Origin: JAURVT01 sp049059935 | Lineage (GTDB): Bacteria; Actinomycetota; Actinomycetes; Propionibacteriales; Nocardioidaceae | Assembly (NCBI RefSeq): GCF_049059935.1 | Contig: NZ_JBMGQR010000013.1 | Location: 1-64,000, forward strand | DNA length: 64,000 nt | Direction of reading: 5' to 3' | In this document: piece by piece, positions 57,710 through 64,000 of the stretch | Layout of the letters: every line of letters begins with the position of its first letter | Position numbering within the stretch: position 1 is the stretch's first letter | Notes under the pieces: model-generated | The model's database searches: none | What the model saw: only the letters and a program-made list of their open reading frames with translations | What the model was told of the DNA's origin: nothing | Translations under genes and position numbers: made by a program

Positions 57710-59569
57710 TCAGAGGTGCGCGAGCGTGTCGGCCAGGACGGCCGGCGGGGTGAGTCCGACGCGCTCGAGGATCTTGTCGCGCTTGGCGTGCGTCAGGAAC
57801 TCCTGCGGCACGGCGTGGACGCGCACCGGGGTGGTGACGTCGGCGTCCGACAGCGCCTGGGTGACCATCGACCCGACTCCGCCGACGCGGCCGTTGTCCT
57901 CGAGGCAGACGACGAGGTCGTGCTCGCGCGCGAGGTCGACGATCGAGGCGTCGACGGGCTTGACCCAGCGGGGGTCGACGACGGTGCTGCGGTGGCCGGC
58001 GTCGTGCAGGCCCACGCCGACCGCGAGGCCGGTGGGCACCATCGAGCCGACGGCGACGACGAGCACGCGCGGGTCGACGTCGCGGCGCAGGACGTCGGTG
58101 GTGCCGACCCGCTCGAGGGCCGGGACGTCGTCGGGCACGGGGGTCTTGGCGTAGCGGATGACGGTGGGCGCGTCGTCGACGTCGACGGCCTCGCGCAGCA
58201 GCTCGCGCAGCTGCGACCCGTCGCGCGGTGCCGCGAGGCGCAGGCCGGGCACGAGGTTCATGATCGACAGGTCCCACATGCCGTTGTGGCTCGCGCCGTC
58301 GTCGCCGGTGACGCCGGCGCGGTCGAGCACGAACGTGACGCCGCAGCGGTGCAGGGCGACGTCGAGGAGCACCTGGTCGAAGGCGCGGTTGAGGAAGGTG
58401 GCGTAGACGGCGAAGACCGGGTGCAGCCCACCCATCGCGAGGCCGGCGGCGCTCGTGACGGCGTGCTGCTCGGCGATGCCGACGTCGAAGACGCGGTCGG
58501 GGAACTTGTCGGCGAACGCGTCGAGACCCACCGGGTAGAGCATGGCGGCGGTGATGCCGACGACGTCGGGCCGCTCGTCGGCGATGCGCACGATCTCGTC
58601 GCGGAACACCGACGTCCACTTGGGCGGCTCGACGGTGGTGGCCAGGCCCGTGGCGCGGTCGAAGACGCCGGCCTGGTGCATCTGGTCGATCTCGTTGGAG
58701 ACCGCGAGGTCGTAGCCCTTGCCCTTGGTGGTGAGGACGTGGACGAGCACCGGGCCGCCGAAGCTGCGGGCGCGGGTGAGGGCCTGCTCGACGGCGCGGC
58801 GGTCGTGGCCGTCGATGGGGCCGATGTACTTCAGCCCGAGGTCCTCGAACATCCCCTGCGGCGCGAGCGCGTCCTTGAGGCCCTTCTTGACCGCGTGCAT
58901 CGCCTCGTACGCCGCCGGGCCGACCAGGCGGGTGCCGGTGACGATGTCCTTGATCTTCTCCAGCGTCGGCTCGTAGCGCGGGCTGGTGCGCAGGCTCGTC
59001 AGGTGGTCGGCGAGGCCGCCGACCGTCGGCATGTAGCTGCGTCCGTTGTCGTTGACGACGACGACCAGGCGGCGGTCGCGGTCGGCGGCGATGTTGTTGA
59101 GCGCCTCCCAGGCCATGCCGCCGGTGAGGGCACCGTCGCCGATCACGGCGACCACGTGGTCGTCTCGGCCGAGGATCATGTTGGCCTTGGCCAGCCCGTC
59201 GGCGTAGGACAGCGACGTGGAGGCGTGCGAGTTCTCGACGACGTCGTGCGGGGACTCGCCGCGGTCGGGGTAGCCCGACAGGCCACCCTCCTTGCGGAGC
59301 ATGTCGAAGCCGTCGGCGCGTCCGGTGACCATCTTGTGCACGTACGCCTGGTGCCCGGTGTCCCAGACCACCTTGTCGCGCGGGGAGTCGAAGACGCGGT
59401 GGATCGCCAGCGTCAGCTCGACGACGCCGAGGTTGGGGCCGAGGTGCCCGCTGTGCGCCGCGACGGCGACGATGACCCGCTCGCGGATCTCCTCGGCGAG
59501 CTCGTCCAGCTGCTCGTCGGTGAGGTCGCGGAGGTCCGCGGGCTCGCCGATGTGGTCGAGCAGGCTCAT
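57710..59569 (-). CDS. dxs: 1-deoxy-D-xylulose-5-phosphate synthase (Dxs)
   Basis: The 619-residue thiamine-diphosphate enzyme is complete: SGHLGPNLGVVELTLAIHRVFDSP, WDTGHQAYVHK, VIGDGALTGGMAWEALNN (ThDP motif from 143), HVLTTKGKGY, the pyrimidine-domain DVGIAEQHAV, HCGVTFVLDRAGVTGDDG, and the C-terminal transketolase domain. It makes DXP from pyruvate and glyceraldehyde-3-phosphate, the first step of the MEP isoprenoid route. ATG 59567-59569 has GGAGG nine bases before it, and a TACCAT -10 box lies 41 bp upstream, so this gene, unlike many neighbours, has a leader. Confidence 0.97.
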   Translation of the reverse strand: MSLLDHIGEPADLRDLTDEQLDELAEEIRERVIVAVAAHSGHLGPNLGVVELTLAIHRVFDSPRDKVVWDTGHQAYVHKMVTGRADGFDMLRKEGGLSGYPDRGESPHDVVENSHASTSLSYADGLAKANMILGRDDHVVAVIGDGALTGGMAWEALNNIAADRDRRLVVVVNDNGRSYMPTVGGLADHLTSLRTSPRYEPTLEKIKDIVTGTRLVGPAAYEAMHAVKKGLKDALAPQGMFEDLGLKYIGPIDGHDRRAVEQALTRARSFGGPVLVHVLTTKGKGYDLAVSNEIDQMHQAGVFDRATGLATTVEPPKWTSVFRDEIVRIADERPDVVGITAAMLYPVGLDAFADKFPDRVFDVGIAEQHAVTSAAGLAMGGLHPVFAVYATFLNRAFDQVLLDVALHRCGVTFVLDRAGVTGDDGASHNGMWDLSIMNLVPGLRLAAPRDGSQLRELLREAVDVDDAPTVIRYAKTPVPDDVPALERVGTTDVLRRDVDPRVLVVAVGSMVPTGLAVGVGLHDAGHRSTVVDPRWVKPVDASIVDLAREHDLVVCLEDNGRVGGVGSMVTQALSDADVTTPVRVHAVPQEFLTHAKRDKILERVGLTPPAVLADTLAHL

Positions 59570-59609
59570 GGACGACAGACCTCCGGATCGGTGTACAGGG
59601 AACCTCTCG

Positions 59610-59615
59610 ATGGTA
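59610..59615 (-). promoter_or_regulatory. -10 box of dxs promoter
   Basis: TACCAT on the minus strand 40 nt upstream of the dxs ATG, giving a leader of about 33 nt that contains the Shine-Dalgarno sequence. Confidence 0.45.
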
Positions 59616-59727
59616 ACGGGCCGGGGGTGGGGAGCGCCGGACCGTCGTCGCGGGACCACCCGTCCGGGGTCGGCGCGGCACGTAACAGGGGCACCGTCGG
59701 CCCCACGTCACCCGGGAATCCGTCCCG

Positions 59728-59782
59728 GACCACGGAGAACTTCCCGTGGTCTCGTCGGTTTCCCAGGTGAACCTGGGAAACC
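59728..59782. repeat. Two adjacent palindromes downstream of the methyltransferase gene (paired-hairpin element)
   Basis: Palindrome at 59757-59782: perfect 12-bp arms GGTTTCCCAGGT/ACCTGGGAAACC around GA. Palindrome at 59728-59751: 8-bp arms GACCACGG/CCGTGGTC around AGAACTTC. On the minus strand they follow the methyltransferase stop by 21 bp in the same order as the pair at 45045. A weaker CCGGG/CCCGG stem lies at 59712-59728. Confidence 0.85.
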
Positions 59783-59803
59783 TGGGACGGGTGGGGCGAG
59801 GCG

Positions 59804-60406
59804 TCAGGTGGGGAGGTCGGCGGTGACGAGGTAGCGCTCGTCGAGCGTCTCGCCGCCCCACAGGACGGGGTCGGTGAGGGGGACGACGGCGGGGGCGAGG
59901 CCCGCGTCGGTCAGGAGCTGCAGGACCTGGGCGGCGCGCAGGCCCGCGCCGGTGTGCCAGAAGCCCTCCACGAGCACGACCCGTCCCCCGTCGCGGAGCA
60001 GCCGCAGCCAGCGTGCGACCGCCTGCGACGGATCGGGCAGGGCCCACAGGACGTGACGGCAGACGACGGCGTCGTACGCGCCGGCCGCCAGCGGCGGGTC
60101 CTGCGCGTCGCCCTCGGTGAGCATGACGGCGTCGCCGTGGCGGGCGGTCTTGACGCGTCCGACGTCGAGCATCGCCGGCGACAGGTCGATGCCGTCGACG
60201 CGGTGGCCGGCGTCGGCGAGGAGGTCGGCCACCGTCGCGGTGCCGCACCCCATCTCGGCGACGCGCAGCGGGGCGGGACCGAGCGCGTCGCCGAGCAGAC
60301 GGCCCCAGGCGGCGCGCGCGTCGGCGTCGAGCAGACCGTGGTCGGGCGCTTGGTCGTACGTGGGCGCCTCGGCGTCCCAGGTGCGACGCACGTCGTCGGT
60401 GCTCAC
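59804..60406 (-). CDS. Class I SAM-dependent methyltransferase
   Basis: The 200-residue protein has the class I Rossmann core: VAEMGCGTATVADLLADAG (motif I), VDGIDLSPAMLDVGR (post I), EGDAQDPPLAAGAYDAVVCRHVLWALPDP (motifs II-III, quoted in two parts: GDAQDPPLAAGAYDAV, CRHVLWALPDP) and WLRLLRDGGRVVLVE. UbiE/small-molecule methyltransferases look like this; the substrate is unknown. GTG 60404-60406 overlaps the upstream SMP-30-like gene stop by GTGA, so the two genes are coupled. Confidence 0.83.
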   Translation of the reverse strand: MSTDDVRRTWDAEAPTYDQAPDHGLLDADARAAWGRLLGDALGPAPLRVAEMGCGTATVADLLADAGHRVDGIDLSPAMLDVGRVKTARHGDAVMLTEGDAQDPPLAAGAYDAVVCRHVLWALPDPSQAVARWLRLLRDGGRVVLVEGFWHTGAGLRAAQVLQLLTDAGLAPAVVPLTDPVLWGGETLDERYLVTADLPT

Positions 60407-61389
60407 GGTGCCGTCACCACCGCGACGGTGCCCTGCTCGAGGCTGCCCAGCCACAGGTGGCCGTCGCGACGCCGCACGCCGGTGGGCATGCCGAAGTCGG
60501 GGTGGCTGCCGGCGAGGTCGTGGACGAGCCGACCGGCCGCGTCGTAGGCCTGCACGTGGACGAGCCGCTTGGGCTGCGGCTGCAGGGCCTGCGGCAGCGC
60601 CCAGACCGCCCGTCGCAGGAACGGCGCGCGCGGCAGCAGGAGGTCGAGCAACGGGTCGCGCGGCGACGCGAGCGCCACCCAGACCAGGCCGTCGTCGCCG
60701 GTGGAGATGTTGTCGGGGAATCCCGGCAGCGGGGTGCCGAACACGCGGTCGGTGCCGGCGCGCGGGCCCGTCAGGTCGAGGACGCGCAGCGCGTAGGCCG
60801 CCGTCTCGGCGACGACGACGGCGGACTCGTCGGGCAGCAGCGCCACCCCGTTGCCGAACGCGAGGTCGTCGAGCACCACCTCCAGCGAGCCGTCGGGGTC
60901 GCGCCGCACCAGCCGTCCAGTGGGGACGTGCTCGAGAAGCTCGCCGCGCCAGTGGTCGATGCCGAGGTGGGTGGAGGAGTCGGTGAACCAGATGGTGCCG
61001 TCGGCCGCCACCGCCGCGTTGTTGCAGAACGTGAGCGGACGACCGTCCACCTCCTCGGCGAGGACGGTGACCTGCCCGTCGTCCAGGTCGAGCCGCAGCA
61101 GCCCCCGTCGGGCGTCGCAGACCAGCACGGCCCCGTCGGGGAGCAGCTCCAGCCCGAGCGGACGACCACCGGAGTCGCCGACGACGGTCTGCTGCCGACC
61201 GTCCGGCGTGACGGCGACCAGGCGTCCGTCGACGAGCCCGGTGAGGACGCGGCCGTCGTCGAGCACGAGCACGTCCTCGGTGCCGTGGCCCGCGACCGGG
61301 ACGACGCGCAGGTCCCCGATCGGGTCGGGTGCGCGGGTGCTGCGCGGAGGCGGTGACCACCGACGGGGAGAGATCGCGGGCTTGTCCAT
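60403..61389 (-). CDS. SMP-30/strictosidine synthase-like beta-propeller protein
   Basis: The 328-residue protein is a six-bladed propeller of the SMP-30/strictosidine-synthase group. It shows EDVLVLDDGRVLTGLVDGRL, RPLGLELLPDGAVLVCDARRGLL, FCNNAAVAADGTIWFTDSST, LAFGNGVALLPDES and PGFPDNISTGDDGLVWVAL. The metal-site NGV and DN residues are present, so a lactonase or esterase activity is plausible. The gene is divergent from a lysoplasmalogenase-like gene across 37 bp, and TACGGT lies 8 nt before the ATG. Confidence 0.82.
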   Translation of the reverse strand: MDKPAISPRRWSPPPRSTRAPDPIGDLRVVPVAGHGTEDVLVLDDGRVLTGLVDGRLVAVTPDGRQQTVVGDSGGRPLGLELLPDGAVLVCDARRGLLRLDLDDGQVTVLAEEVDGRPLTFCNNAAVAADGTIWFTDSSTHLGIDHWRGELLEHVPTGRLVRRDPDGSLEVVLDDLAFGNGVALLPDESAVVVAETAAYALRVLDLTGPRAGTDRVFGTPLPGFPDNISTGDDGLVWVALASPRDPLLDLLLPRAPFLRRAVWALPQALQPQPKRLVHVQAYDAAGRLVHDLAGSHPDFGMPTGVRRRDGHLWLGSLEQGTVAVVTAP

Positions 61390-61414
61390 GGCCCCCGACC
61401 GTAGCGCCGGTCCC

Positions 61415-61420
61415 TAGGAT
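61415..61420 (+). promoter_or_regulatory. -10 box of leaderless YhhN-family gene promoter
   Basis: TAGGAT ends 6 nt before GTG 61427, without ribosome-binding site. Confidence 0.55.
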
Positions 61421-61426
61421 CGGCCG

Positions 61427-62065
61427 GTGACCCCGACCGCGTCCGCGCTGCTCGTCCTCGCCGCGGCGGTCGCGGCCGTCGACTGGTGGGCGGTCGCGAC
61501 GTCCCGGCTCCGGGCCGAGCTCGTGGCCAAGCCCGCGGCGCTCGTCGCGCTGGTGGGGGTGGCGCTGGCGGTCGAGCCGGTCGACGGTGGCGGACGGACG
61601 TGGCTCGTCGTGGCGCTGGTGCTGTGCCTGCTGGGCGACGTGCTGCTCGTGCTGCCGCGTGACGCGTTCGTGCCGGGGCTCGCGGCGTTCCTGCTGGGCC
61701 ACCTCGCCTACGTCGTGGCGTTCTGGCCGCTGGCGTCGTCGTGGGTGGGTGCGGGAGCGGCGCTGGTCGTCGCGGTGTCGCTGATGCTCTCCGTGCTCCC
61801 CCGGGCCGTCGCGGGCGCGCGCCGCGAGGGCGGAGCGCCGCTCGCGGTCGCCGTCGTGGTCTACGCCCTGGTGATCGCGGCCATGGCGACGGCCGCCGGC
61901 GCGAGCGGGTCGGCCTGGGGGTGGACGGGCGCGGCGCTGTTCGTCGTGTCGGACGCGGTCCTGGCCTGGAACCGGTTCGTCCGGCCGCTCCCCCACGGCC
62001 ACCTCGCCGTGATGGTGACCTACCACCTGGCCCAGGCGAGCCTGGTGCTCGCGTTCGTCAGCTGA
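61427..62065 (+). CDS. YhhN family lysoplasmalogenase-like membrane protein
   Basis: The 212-residue protein has seven to eight hydrophobic helices with the YhhN pattern: KPAALVALVGVAL, LCLLGDVLLVLP with the conserved GD, FLLGHLAYVVAFW, GAALFVVSDAVLAWNRF and VMVTYHLAQASLVLA. Family members in animals (TMEM86) hydrolyse the vinyl-ether bond of lysoplasmalogens; the conserved aspartates seen here are the putative catalytic ones. The role in this bacterium is unproven. The 3' end overlaps the convergent gene by 8 bp. Confidence 0.82.
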   Translation: MTPTASALLVLAAAVAAVDWWAVATSRLRAELVAKPAALVALVGVALAVEPVDGGGRTWLVVALVLCLLGDVLLVLPRDAFVPGLAAFLLGHLAYVVAFWPLASSWVGAGAALVVAVSLMLSVLPRAVAGARREGGAPLAVAVVVYALVIAAMATAAGASGSAWGWTGAALFVVSDAVLAWNRFVRPLPHGHLAVMVTYHLAQASLVLAFVS

Positions 62066-63185
62066 CCCGCACGTCGGTGATCGTCGTGCCCAGCGCGGCG
62101 GCGACGGCGGCGACGGGGGCGTCGAAGAGGTCGTCGGCCAGCCTGGTCTCGCCGCTGAGCGTGGTGACCTCGACGCGGTGCCCGCCGCGGTCGGCCACCA
62201 GCCGCCAGGTGGCCACGACGCGCTGGTCGTGGAGCACGCCGGCGATGAGCTGGCCGTTCTCGCGGATCCAGACCTCGGGCAGGTGCCGGGCGGCCAGGAA
62301 GCGGTCGTGCGCCGGGCCGGCGTACCCGACGAGCAGCCCGTCGAACTCCGACAGCAGCCGCAGGCCGGGGTCGGCGTGCCCGCCGCGGGGCGGCTCGGCG
62401 AGGTCGACGTAGGCGGTGCCGTCGGTGCCCTCGAGCCGCACCACCTCGTCGCCCAGCGACGCCACCGCGGCGTCGACCCGACGGAGCCCGCCGCCGAGCC
62501 ACCACGCCACGTCCTTGCGCGTGGCGGGCCCGTACGCCGCGAGGTGCAGGCGCAGCATCGCGGCGACGGCGGCGTCCTCGTCGACCTCTGGTTGTGGGAC
62601 GACGGCGCTCGCCGTGCGGTGCAGGGTGTCGGTGCGCGTCTCCCAGCGCTCGTCGGCGGGGCGTCGGACGAGTCCCGGGTGCCCCCAGCCGAGCGACCGG
62701 CCGAGCGTCGTGCGGCGCTTGTCGCCGTCGGTGGGCTCGTGCTCGTCCAGCCAGGCGAGCAGGTGCTCGACGACGTCGGCCCGCTCGCGCCACCGGTCGC
62801 CGCAGAAGCGCTCGATCTCGGCGTCGACGTCGGCCGGCGTCAGGCGCGACAGCACCAGGTGGTTGGCCGTGAGCAGCGCACGCGGGCGCCGGCTCGCGAC
62901 GGCGGCCAGGGCGTGGTGCTCGGGCAGCGCACTGTGCACGGTGCCGCGCAGGTTGGTGCCCTTGACGATCGCGTACGACGCGAAGGCGGCGTTGACGGTG
63001 TCGCGGGTGACGCCCGGCAGCCGCCCCGCGACGGTGAGGTGCGCCGAGCGCGGCACCTGGGTCTGCACCGGCCCGAGGCGGCGGTAGAGCTCGACGACGG
63101 CGGTCGTCCCGCGTCCGCGGACGGACGGGAACTGCCGGCGCAGGGTCAGCGCGCGGAGCCGCTCGGGCGTCAGTCGTGGGGCCAC
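62058..63185 (-). CDS. Winged-helix DNA-binding protein, AlkZ-like
   Basis: The 375-residue protein belongs to the winged-helix DNA-binding family (DUF1006/AlkZ). Features are RLTPERLRALTLRRQFPS, VELYRRLGPVQTQVPRSAHLTVAGRL with the conserved QxQ-type motif (VQTQ), NLRGTVHSALPEHHALA, KDVAWWLGGGLRR, LLSEFDGLLVGY and VWIRENGQLIAGVLHDQRVVATWRLV. AlkZ from Streptomyces is a glycosylase that unhooks azinomycin crosslinks; most relatives are uncharacterised. GTG 63185 lies 6 nt behind CAGGAT; GTG 63203 is an alternative. Confidence 0.8.
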   Translation of the reverse strand: MAPRLTPERLRALTLRRQFPSVRGRGTTAVVELYRRLGPVQTQVPRSAHLTVAGRLPGVTRDTVNAAFASYAIVKGTNLRGTVHSALPEHHALAAVASRRPRALLTANHLVLSRLTPADVDAEIERFCGDRWRERADVVEHLLAWLDEHEPTDGDKRRTTLGRSLGWGHPGLVRRPADERWETRTDTLHRTASAVVPQPEVDEDAAVAAMLRLHLAAYGPATRKDVAWWLGGGLRRVDAAVASLGDEVVRLEGTDGTAYVDLAEPPRGGHADPGLRLLSEFDGLLVGYAGPAHDRFLAARHLPEVWIRENGQLIAGVLHDQRVVATWRLVADRGGHRVEVTTLSGETRLADDLFDAPVAAVAAALGTTITDVRVS

Positions 63186-63191
63186 GGCACG

Positions 63192-63197
63192 ATCCTG
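63192..63197 (-). promoter_or_regulatory. -10 box of leaderless AlkZ-like gene promoter
   Basis: CAGGAT on the minus strand, 6 nt before GTG 63185. Confidence 0.4.
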
Positions 63198-63225
63198 CCC
63201 CACGCCGCCGACACCGTCACGGGCC

Positions 63226-63627
63226 TCAGAGCGGGCTGAGCAGCTCGATCCGGTTGCCGTGCGGGTCGTCGACGTAGAGGCGGCGCATGCCGGGGAACGC
63301 GTCGTCCCAGCGCACCTCGTGGTCGGCGGCCTCGAGGTCGCGCGCGACCGCGTCGAGGTCGGCGACGAGGATGCCGGGGTGCGCCTTGCGCTGCGGAGCG
63401 AACCCCTCCTCCACGCCGAGGTGGATCTCGAGGGCGTCGGCGCGCACCCACAGCCCGCCGCGCGCGGCGAGGCGGGATGGCTTGGTCACCTCGGTCATGC
63501 CGAGCACCCCGACGAAGAAGTCGCGACTCGCGTCCTCACCGCCGGGTGGGATGGCGAGCTGCACGTGGTGGAGGCCGAAGCGGTGGTCGGTCGTCGCCGG
63601 TGGGTCCGCGTAGGGCTGGACGGTCAT
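63226..63627 (-). CDS. VOC-family (glyoxalase-like) protein
   Basis: The 133-residue protein is a complete single-domain VOC protein: FGLHHVQLAIPPGGEDASRDFFVGVLGM, then GLWVRADALEIHLGVEEGF, HPGILVADLDAVARDLEAADHEVRW (shown in part) and RLYVDDPHGNRIELLSP. Metal ligands would be His, His and Glu at the usual strand ends. Substrate unknown. ATG 63627 has GAGAGGGG seven bases upstream. It is unrelated in sequence to the partial VOC gene at the window start beyond the common tail pattern. Confidence 0.85.
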   Translation of the reverse strand: MTVQPYADPPATTDHRFGLHHVQLAIPPGGEDASRDFFVGVLGMTEVTKPSRLAARGGLWVRADALEIHLGVEEGFAPQRKAHPGILVADLDAVARDLEAADHEVRWDDAFPGMRRLYVDDPHGNRIELLSPL

Positions 63628-63679
63628 GCCGGTCCCCTCTCGTCTACGTCTCTCGACGTCAAGATACTCCCGGCGGGGC

Positions 63680-63685
63680 GATGAT
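63680..63685 (+). promoter_or_regulatory. Possible -10 box of HIT gene
   Basis: GATGAT ends 6 nt before GTG 63692. The hexamer is weak but the spacing matches the other leaderless promoters here. Confidence 0.35.
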
Positions 63686-63691
63686 GGGCAG

Positions 63692-64000
63692 GTGAGCGAC
63701 CCCTGCCTGTTCTGCCGGATCGTCGCGGGCGACGAGCCCGGCCACGTCGCGTACGAGGACGACGTGGCCGTCGGCTTCCTGGACGTCCGGCCCCTGTTCG
63801 AGGGCCACGTGCTCGTCGTGCCGCGCACGCACGTGGTCACCCTGCCCGACCTGGCGCCGACCGACCTCGGCCCGTACTTCGCCGCCGTGCAGCGCGTGGC
63901 GACCGCCGTGCCCGAGGCGATGGGCGCGCAGGGCACGTTCGTGGCGATGAACAACGCGGTCTCGCAGTCGGTGGCCCACCTGCACACCCACGTCGTCCCC
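63692..64000 (+). CDS. HIT-family nucleotide hydrolase, 3' truncated by window edge
   Basis: The first 103 residues are present and the frame is open to the window end. The protein has the zinc-type start DPCLFCRIVAGDEPGHVAYEDD (quoted in part as CLFCRIVAGDEPG), FLDVRPLFEGHVLVVPRTHV, and the histidine triad HLHTHVVP at the very end. HIT/HinT proteins hydrolyse nucleotidyl phosphoramidates or dinucleoside polyphosphates. The catalytic histidines are all visible; only the C-terminal 30-40 residues are missing. No Shine-Dalgarno precedes the GTG. Confidence 0.9.
   Translation, partial: MSDPCLFCRIVAGDEPGHVAYEDDVAVGFLDVRPLFEGHVLVVPRTHVVTLPDLAPTDLGPYFAAVQRVATAVPEAMGAQGTFVAMNNAVSQSVAHLHTHVVP

Noticed and set aside
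57716..59770. 684-residue plus-strand open frame opposite dxs
   Set aside because: It is antisense to a complete, motif-rich Dxs; its composition (Val/Asp/Gly/His-rich) is that of a shadow frame.
1..64000. CRISPR array, prophage, insertion sequence, tRNA or rRNA genes
   Set aside because: I saw no regularly spaced repeats, no transposase or integrase reading frame and no tRNA-like cloverleaf or rRNA sequence in the window.

Overview
The window is very GC-rich (roughly 70% or more), gene-dense DNA with GTG and ATG starts, many 4-bp ATGA/GTGA gene overlaps and no tRNA, rRNA, CRISPR array, insertion sequence or phage gene that I can see. A BldC-type regulator, a desferrioxamine-type siderophore operon behind an IdeR/DmdR iron box, a mycobacterial-type fadA2/fabG4/htdX cluster and LigB all indicate an actinomycete chromosome. 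A Nocardioides/Aeromicrobium-like member of the Propionibacteriales is my best guess, but this is inference. It looks like ordinary chromosome, not a mobile island.

Layout. 1-12 kb: single genes and small operons: a TetR-controlled MFS/epimerase/hypothetical operon with paired operators, an SGNH hydrolase, a quinone-reductase-like enzyme, a membrane diguanylate cyclase, a sulfurtransferase, small DUF proteins, and a MarR/MFS divergent pair with palindromes at the promoter and start codon. 12-15 kb: bldC next to a surface locus (DUF4397 protein, sortase-like lipoprotein, single-pass anchored protein). 15-21 kb: MFS exporter, amino-acid permease and a peptidoglycan-peptide salvage group (beta-lactamase-fold hydrolase, dipeptide epimerase, NlpC/P60 hydrolase). 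21-26 kb: TerC-family manganese exporter behind a yybP-ykoY riboswitch, FeS-type (6-4) photolyase, a 66-bp palindrome, and SppA protease. 25.7-30.9 kb: desABCD. 30.9-42.1 kb: a nine-gene operon (PLP enzyme, complete peptide-type ABC importer, SDR, polysaccharide-deacetylase-like enzyme, penicillin-acylase-family amidase) with a GntR/FCD regulator upstream. This is the most likely undescribed catabolic system. 42-49 kb: uvrB, an acetyltransferase, two exported proteins, ATP-dependent DNA ligase and a DUF1266 protein. 49-56 kb: TetR regulator, thiolase, FabG4, MaoC hydratase, acyl-CoA thioesterase and PAC2 protein, mostly fatty-acyl-CoA metabolism. 56-64 kb: APC permease, dxs, methyltransferase, SMP-30-like protein, lysoplasmalogenase-like protein, winged-helix AlkZ-like protein, VOC protein and the start of a HIT protein.

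Two patterns run across the window. First, many genes have a TAnnnT-like -10 hexamer ending exactly 6-7 nt before the start codon with no ribosome-binding site, the signature of leaderless mRNAs. Second, three intergenic regions (23.8, 45.1 and 59.75 kb) hold large palindromes. The last two are clearly related two-hairpin elements placed just downstream of genes. Stop codons of convergent gene pairs also repeatedly lie inside small inverted repeats.
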